Source of the DNA: DASWIV01 sp036397475
GTDB lineage: Bacteria > JAJVIF01 > JAPKYR01
Length of the DNA stretch: 10,661 nucleotides
Assembly: GCA_036397475.1 (NCBI GenBank)
Contig: DASWIV010000275.1
Coordinates: 1-10,661, forward strand
Reading direction: 5' to 3'
The notes under the pieces are model-generated. The model had not been told where the DNA came from. It saw only the letters and a program-made list of their open reading frames with translations, and did no database searches. Both the position numbers and the translations under genes were made by a program. The stretch's first letter is position 1. Every line of letters starts with the position of its first letter. This document shows positions 6,409 through 10,661 of the stretch, piece by piece.

Positions 6409-8853
6409 TTAATCCTTAAGGCAGATCATGGTGGTCTCGATATCGACTTCCTTAATGCCGATCAGCAAGGTGCCATCCGGACCCGGGATCAGGTAATGGG
6501 GCTCGCGATCGACATCGAAGACCCACTTTTCAATCCCCTGGTTGTCCAGTGCATGGACCAGCCCGTCACCATCTCCAAAATATACGTTTCCTTCCAAATC
6601 GACAACAGGAGCGGCGGTTACAGGCTGGCTGTTGGGATAACTCCAAAGGATATTGCCATCCTTATCAAAAGCTTTCACATCGAATATCTGTCCTTCTGTA
6701 CTTGTCGTACCGCCCGGAAGGGTCTCTCCGACAATAATTTCACCGTTGTTATTTACAGCTACCGTGCCGGTCAACCAGGTCCAGCTCGACCATGACCAGC
6801 GTTCTTCCCCGTTGCCGTCCGAAAGCGCTACCAGTTTGTTTTTCACTGTGTAATAAAGCTGGCTGTACAACGGATCGACTGAAATGTTATAGGACGCAAC
6901 GGATGGGTCTTGAGGCACGTGACTCCACACCTGGTCTCCATTGACCGGCTCTACCTTTACAAATTCGAAAAGGCTGCCGTTATCGCTTAGATCGAGCCGT
7001 CCGGCAAGGACAGAGCCGTCTGGTGTAATTGAAGGCGCTCCAAGGTAAAGAGATAGTTGCGTACTCAGGCCAAGAAGGCTCCAGACCTCGACACCTTCCT
7101 CAGTAAATGCATTTATGCCTGCGGGACCGTAAATAAATCCCTGCTCCACGTTATTGAAGGTCAGGCTGTTGAACACCCCGGGACCGGTTCCGGTATTAGC
7201 GTTGTAAATTGTCTCCACACCGCCGTCCTGGTCTATCTGGATCACCTGTCCGGATGTATCGTTCCACAAAAGTGAGCAGCCAACAACAACAGGATTACCC
7301 TCAGGCTCAAGCCATGCGAAATGCCGGTCGCCGACTATCAATCCATCAAGATCGACAACATCCAGCTCAATCCCGCCGGCCGGAAGAAGCCTTGATACAA
7401 AAATTCGTTTTTCCGGTCCGATAACAGGAACCGCGTCGATCCATAGATCGCCTACCGACCAGACCTTGGACGGATTTTCCGGTCCCGCCCCTTTCGACAG
7501 GAACCTGTTATACCGGTCGCCTCCCTCTTTTGGCCAGACCGATAAGGGGTTTAAATCGAATTTCGAATTTCCAATTTCAACTGACTGGGTTACAGGCACA
7601 CGAATGACAAAATAGGTCGCCAGCTCCGAATCACCGGCGTACGATGTCACGTCTTTCTGGTAATCCCCTTCAGCCGATACTACTGTCAACAAGATCTGCT
7701 GATCATATACGGAATCCGGGGTCAGGCCGCTCAGGGTAATCTCATATGTTGCCCACGGAACGATACTGGAGGAATCGTACGTAAGTTCCGGCTCCCGAAC
7801 ACCGACAAACAAGGTCGGCGACCTGAGTTCGACTCTCTTGACGTGTGTGCTGACCGGGACATCGGTTATCAGCGCCTGCCAGTCGGACACCCGAATTTTC
7901 AAATCGATCGATCCGCCGACACATCCCTGGTTGGAAATGTAAACCGTATTGTTCGGAATATTTACATCGACAATGAAGGGTTCAGGTTGATTGGCGGAAA
8001 GCGGGAAATCGTCCGGCACTTCGATATATTCCCCTATCTTGTGTCCCTCGGGAAAAGCGTGCGACACATCGACCGCATAGTTAAATCTGAAATCGAGGCC
8101 TCCATCTTCATTGCCAGGAAAGACCAGCGCATAATGTCTGGTAGAACTTGAGCTGGACAGAAGCGTACCGCGTCCGATGGGATGATCGACAGGCTTCTCC
8201 AGGACATGGTAAAGCGGTGTATCGACACCGAGTGAATTAGCGAAAACCTTGAAAGGCTGTATCGTGGAATTGAAGGATCCGTCGGGCACGGACGGCAAGC
8301 CATATCTTCCCGGTGTGAATGAAAACACGGTGCCATTATCGGGAAATTCACTCGGGTTCCACCACCTGGTCCATCCGTCGGCGTTGAGAAGACGCAGACC
8401 TTCCGGACCTCCCGCCCACGCAAGCGATGGGTCTGTCTTGTCCGTCATATCGCCGGGTCCGATGACAATGCCCTTGACGTCGAACCCGACAAAGTCGGGA
8501 AAACCGTGGAACGGGTGTTCAATGGTCACATCCAGATTGACCCGTCTTCCGATAATCTCAATGTTCGAGAAGCTTAAAAGACTGTTCTTACCGGGAGACT
8601 CAATAAATGTTATGGCATTGAAATGCCACTGGGACGACCTCAACGGTACCGTTTCAAGATTGCCTGACTGGTCAATGGCTATATCGAAAAGGCCGAGAAG
8701 CTGATGTCCGGATGGGAGAGATTGCAAAGAATGCGATAAATCGGAAGTTAAACCGGGGGCAGTTGGGGCAGACGGGACATCCGATGAAGAATTGGAACAA
8801 GCAATGAGCGTAGCAAGCAGGGCTAAGCTGCATATGCACGCAATTGCTTTCAT
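6409..8853 (-). CDS. Large lipoprotein with uncharacterised N-terminal region and C-terminal PQQ-like beta-propeller
   Basis: No specific function is recognised. The first 19 residues are a lipoprotein signal peptide (MK, a hydrophobic core, lipobox LIAC with Cys19), so the protein should be exported and lipid-anchored; a Ser/Pro/Thr-rich linker follows (20-45). Residues 48 to about 420 are probably extracellular beta-rich sequence of a family I cannot name, with distinctive segments such as VPLRSSQWHFNAITFIE, DFVGFDVKGIVIG and LLNADGWTRWWNPSEF. Residues ~438-814 carry repeated W...., G.V/I..Y.G and AFDKDGNILWSYP-type units, for example APVVDLEGNVYFGDGDG near 748-764, typical of a PQQ-like (quinoprotein/BamB-type) propeller. 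Such propellers often serve binding rather than redox, and no cytochrome CxxCH motif is seen. The start is fixed by AAGGAGG 10 nt upstream and the gene has its own promoter and terminator. It is transcribed divergently from the GT-C-like gene. A surface or envelope-assembly role is only inference. Confidence 0.85.
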   Translation of the reverse strand: MKAIACICSLALLATLIACSNSSSDVPSAPTAPGLTSDLSHSLQSLPSGHQLLGLFDIAIDQSGNLETVPLRSSQWHFNAITFIESPGKNSLLSFSNIEIIGRRVNLDVTIEHPFHGFPDFVGFDVKGIVIGPGDMTDKTDPSLAWAGGPEGLRLLNADGWTRWWNPSEFPDNGTVFSFTPGRYGLPSVPDGSFNSTIQPFKVFANSLGVDTPLYHVLEKPVDHPIGRGTLLSSSSSTRHYALVFPGNEDGGLDFRFNYAVDVSHAFPEGHKIGEYIEVPDDFPLSANQPEPFIVDVNIPNNTVYISNQGCVGGSIDLKIRVSDWQALITDVPVSTHVKRVELRSPTLFVGVREPELTYDSSSIVPWATYEITLSGLTPDSVYDQQILLTVVSAEGDYQKDVTSYAGDSELATYFVIRVPVTQSVEIGNSKFDLNPLSVWPKEGGDRYNRFLSKGAGPENPSKVWSVGDLWIDAVPVIGPEKRIFVSRLLPAGGIELDVVDLDGLIVGDRHFAWLEPEGNPVVVGCSLLWNDTSGQVIQIDQDGGVETIYNANTGTGPGVFNSLTFNNVEQGFIYGPAGINAFTEEGVEVWSLLGLSTQLSLYLGAPSITPDGSVLAGRLDLSDNGSLFEFVKVEPVNGDQVWSHVPQDPSVASYNISVDPLYSQLYYTVKNKLVALSDGNGEERWSWSSWTWLTGTVAVNNNGEIIVGETLPGGTTSTEGQIFDVKAFDKDGNILWSYPNSQPVTAAPVVDLEGNVYFGDGDGLVHALDNQGIEKWVFDVDREPHYLIPGPDGTLLIGIKEVDIETTMICLKD

Positions 8854-8863
8854 GCTGAAGAGG

Positions 8864-8870
8864 CCTCCTT
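8864..8870 (-). promoter_or_regulatory. Shine-Dalgarno of the lipoprotein gene
   Basis: The minus strand reads AAGGAGG, 10 nt before ATG 8853. A 10-bp perfect palindrome, TATTCGAATA (8870-8879), abuts it in the 5' leader. Confidence 0.8.
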
Positions 8871-8897
8871 ATTCGAATAGAATGCCCGTACACCAAC

Positions 8898-8927
8898 ATT
8901 ATACTAGAATATTTGCAATTTTTTCAA
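8898..8927 (-). promoter_or_regulatory. Promoter of the lipoprotein gene
   Basis: On the minus strand TTGAAA (8927-8922), an 18-bp spacer and TATAAT (8903-8898) form a good housekeeping-sigma promoter. It leaves a leader of about 38 nt that contains the palindrome and the Shine-Dalgarno. Confidence 0.7.
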
Positions 8928-8995
8928 CCTGTATTAAATGTTTCCTCTTGAGTAATCTCAGGATAATATTACTTCAAAAATTAACGAATATATCT

Positions 8996-9011
8996 CTATT
9001 CAACTATTCAA
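8996..9011 (+). repeat. Perfect tandem 8-bp repeat upstream of the GT-C-like gene promoter
   Basis: CTATTCAA occurs twice head-to-tail with no spacer, ending 22 bp before the TATAAT of the rightward promoter. It may be a regulator site or chance in AT-rich sequence. Confidence 0.6.
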
Positions 9012-9030
9012 TCTACAATCGCCATTATCC

Positions 9031-9039
9031 TGATATAAT
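9031..9039 (+). promoter_or_regulatory. Extended -10 promoter of the GT-C-like gene
   Basis: TGATATAAT, the same extended -10 as before kdsA, ends 10 nt before ATG 9050; the predicted leader is about 4 nt. The -35 region is poor, as is usual for extended -10 promoters. No Shine-Dalgarno precedes the ATG. Confidence 0.65.
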
Positions 9040-9049
9040 CCCCTTGCCC

Positions 9050-10576
9050 ATGCAGAAATCCACCGGGATAAATGACATCTCCAATAAAGCATCTTACTGG
9101 ATACTCGCTGGAATCCTTGTCCTTAATTTTGCCTGCTTATACCCGGCTGTGGGCCTGTACTTTAATGGCGACGATTTCGTCAATATCCGGGCTCCCGAAC
9201 TGAATTCAATTTCCGGACTGCCACCAGTTCTCTCGTACGCCGTTTCCAAAGGCACGCGGTTCCTTCACCTGGGAATCTACTTCTCTGCCGGAAATGCTCT
9301 ATTCGGAAGGAACTCCTCCCTGTGGCATCTTTCCAGCGTGATAATGTTTGCCATTTCAGTAATATGCCTGCACTGGATGCTCTGTGCCATGACAAAAAAT
9401 CGCCTGGCTTCAGTTATTGGTGCCGGATTATTCGCACTATCCGGTACCATGTTTTACGCACAGGTATGGATAACGGGGGTTGTAGAGTCCATGGCAGGAA
9501 TATTTGTTTTCTCATCTACGGCGGCTCATGTCCTCTCACTTAAAATTGATGCATCTCAAAAAAAGTGGATTCTTATTTCTTCTGTGCTTATTGCTTTTGC
9601 TTTTTTGACCAAGGAGACAACGCTCTTGATCATTCCTGTCTGGATTTTCCTTGACATCCTTTTGTTGCGGAAAATTTCCATCGCTGCCGCGATCGGCATT
9701 TTTCTCGCGATCGGGATTGCTTTCTTCGGATGGCCCAGAATATACGAGACAACGACTGTCGAGGGGTATGCATTCAGCACAAAGATTGTCGCGATTATTT
9801 TAAACCTGGCCTGGTATTCCATCGACTACTTTTTCTCGACCGGTCTTAGCGCGTTTATGCTGCAGAAAGCATCATCTTTTGAATCGGCGTCAGATTTCAT
9901 CCCATTTCTTAAAAATCATCCGGTGCTGGTAATCCCGTACATAATGGCACTTCTTGCATTTATCAGTTTGATGGCGTATTCGATTCCACGTGGATACATG
10001 GTTAGGCCTGATGGAAAAAAGGAAGCAGGATGGGCCGGATGGGCGTTTTTCCTTATCCTGCTGGCACCTGCGATTCTGATTCCCTCGCACCATTACCCGT
10101 ATTACCTGCTTGTTCCTTCCGGATTTCTCGCAGTCACGCTTTCTACAGCAATAGCATCAAATTTCAAAAAATCGAAATTACCAACAGGTGTAATTGCCAT
10201 GCTAATTGTGTATGCCCTGTGGTTTCCGGTAAATTCATACCTGGCATTTAAATACAGTCCCCTGACGACTAATACCCGGCTGGTCGAATCGATGATTGCC
10301 GCCGTGGAAGAATATTACCCCGATCATCCTGCAGGATTGAAAGTCATTTACGATCATGTTCCCCACTCCCTCGGACGCGCGTCGGAATTCGGAAAGGCCA
10401 TTGAATTGTATTACGGGGACGTGAACGCCCAGACATTTCCGGACTTCCATGCCCGGCTGGACCAACAGGGTGACAGGGTTTATGATTTTTCAAAGGAACG
10501 GATTGTACTGCGGCTTGTGAATGGAGAGTGGATCGATGTCACCGGCGAATTCAATCAACGGTTCAATCTCAACTGA
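9050..10576 (+). CDS. Polytopic membrane protein, GT-C-type glycosyltransferase-like
   Basis: The 508-residue protein has about 10-11 hydrophobic segments (first near 16-36, then about 93-113, 118-138, 142-163, 173-203, 209-229, 245-265, 290-311, 328-345, 350-370, 380-400) and a soluble C-terminal tail of about 105 residues. After the first membrane segment comes YFNGDDFVNI, with D41-D42 in the first external loop, where GT-C enzymes (PMT/ArnT/TMTC-like) keep an acidic catalytic motif. FLTKETTLLIIP near 186 and HHYPYYLLVPSGF near 347 also resemble this superfamily. It probably transfers a sugar from a polyprenyl-phosphate donor on the outer face of the inner membrane; acceptor and sugar are unknown. 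ATG 9050 is chosen because the frame upstream overlaps the divergent lipoprotein gene, lacks membrane-protein character, and is separated from this ATG by the TGATATAAT promoter. No partner gene is visible except the divergent lipoprotein. Confidence 0.8.
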   Translation: MQKSTGINDISNKASYWILAGILVLNFACLYPAVGLYFNGDDFVNIRAPELNSISGLPPVLSYAVSKGTRFLHLGIYFSAGNALFGRNSSLWHLSSVIMFAISVICLHWMLCAMTKNRLASVIGAGLFALSGTMFYAQVWITGVVESMAGIFVFSSTAAHVLSLKIDASQKKWILISSVLIAFAFLTKETTLLIIPVWIFLDILLLRKISIAAAIGIFLAIGIAFFGWPRIYETTTVEGYAFSTKIVAIILNLAWYSIDYFFSTGLSAFMLQKASSFESASDFIPFLKNHPVLVIPYIMALLAFISLMAYSIPRGYMVRPDGKKEAGWAGWAFFLILLAPAILIPSHHYPYYLLVPSGFLAVTLSTAIASNFKKSKLPTGVIAMLIVYALWFPVNSYLAFKYSPLTTNTRLVESMIAAVEEYYPDHPAGLKVIYDHVPHSLGRASEFGKAIELYYGDVNAQTFPDFHARLDQQGDRVYDFSKERIVLRLVNGEWIDVTGEFNQRFNLN

Positions 10577-10661
10577 ATAGTGAGCCGATATTCATTGCAA
10601 TAAATTCCAACTCGGAATCGAGATATTTATTTTCGATAGATTCATCGTACTTTTTGTACAT
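10569..10661 (-). CDS. Possible C-terminal end of a gene entering from the right edge
   Basis: On the minus strand a frame is open from the window edge to TGA at 10571-10569 and encodes 31 codons including ATG as the first visible codon (MYKKYDESIENKYLDSELEF...). The charged composition looks protein-like, and the stop overlaps the 3' end of the GT-C-like gene by 8 bp in a convergent arrangement. It is too short to assign to a family. It could equally be chance, or, if the edge ATG were the true start, a 30-residue peptide. Confidence 0.35.
   Translation of the reverse strand: MYKKYDESIENKYLDSELEFIAMNIGSLFS

Noticed and set aside
8792..9049. 86-codon upstream extension of the GT-C-like gene
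   Set aside because: It overlaps the start of the divergent lipoprotein gene and its promoter, is not hydrophobic in the manner of the rest, and the TGATATAAT box next to ATG 9050 gives a better start.
10577..10661. CTCG-GAAT-CGAG hairpin after the GT-C-like gene as a terminator
   Set aside because: The stem is only 4 bp and the following sequence (ATATTTATTTT) is not a clean T-run; it also lies inside a possible convergent coding frame.
1..10661. CRISPR arrays, tRNAs, insertion sequences, phage or defence genes
   Set aside because: No regularly spaced repeats, tRNA cloverleaf, transposase motifs or terminal inverted repeats were seen on either strand.

Overview
The window looks like chromosomal DNA of an uncultivated, diderm (LPS-making) bacterium of roughly 50% GC that is not a typical proteobacterium. 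A KDO-8-phosphate synthase and a lipoprotein signal peptide point to an outer membrane. A YggS/SepF pair is the arrangement familiar from Gram-positives and related deep lineages rather than from Proteobacteria. I cannot name the phylum. No tRNA, rRNA, CRISPR array, transposase or phage gene is visible.

Layout. (1) Positions 1-2664, plus strand: the 3' part of pheT, then ribD (GTG start, 3 nt after pheT) and ribE (riboflavin synthase), a tightly packed co-directional run. (2) 2670-4739, minus strand: kdsA followed 24 nt later by a class V PLP aminotransferase-like gene; this run ends tail-to-tail with ribE across a 5-bp gap. (3) 4740-5011: a gene-free interval holding the kdsA promoter, a hairpin-rich element ending in a T7 tract (candidate small RNA) and the sepF terminator. 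(4) 5012-6326, minus strand: yggS then sepF. (5) 6409-8853, minus strand: a large lipoprotein with an unrecognised N-terminal half and a PQQ-like beta-propeller C-terminal half, closed by an intrinsic terminator. (6) 8854-9049: an AT-rich divergent promoter region. (7) 9050-10576, plus strand: a polytopic membrane protein resembling GT-C glycosyltransferases, followed by the open end of a possible convergent minus-strand gene at the right edge.

The genes are mostly housekeeping (phenylalanyl-tRNA synthesis, riboflavin, KDO, PLP homeostasis, Z-ring assembly) plus one envelope pair (lipoprotein and GT-C-like protein) that share a divergent promoter region. No complete new multi-gene system is evident.

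The most distinctive signals are non-coding or at residue level. Three genes (kdsA, yggS, GT-C-like) carry a perfect TATAAT only 9-10 nt before their ATG and no Shine-Dalgarno, as expected of leaderless mRNAs, while other genes in the same window have good Shine-Dalgarno sites. A structured, T-tract-terminated element lies between sepF and kdsA. The riboflavin synthase has non-canonical residues at two normally conserved active-site positions.
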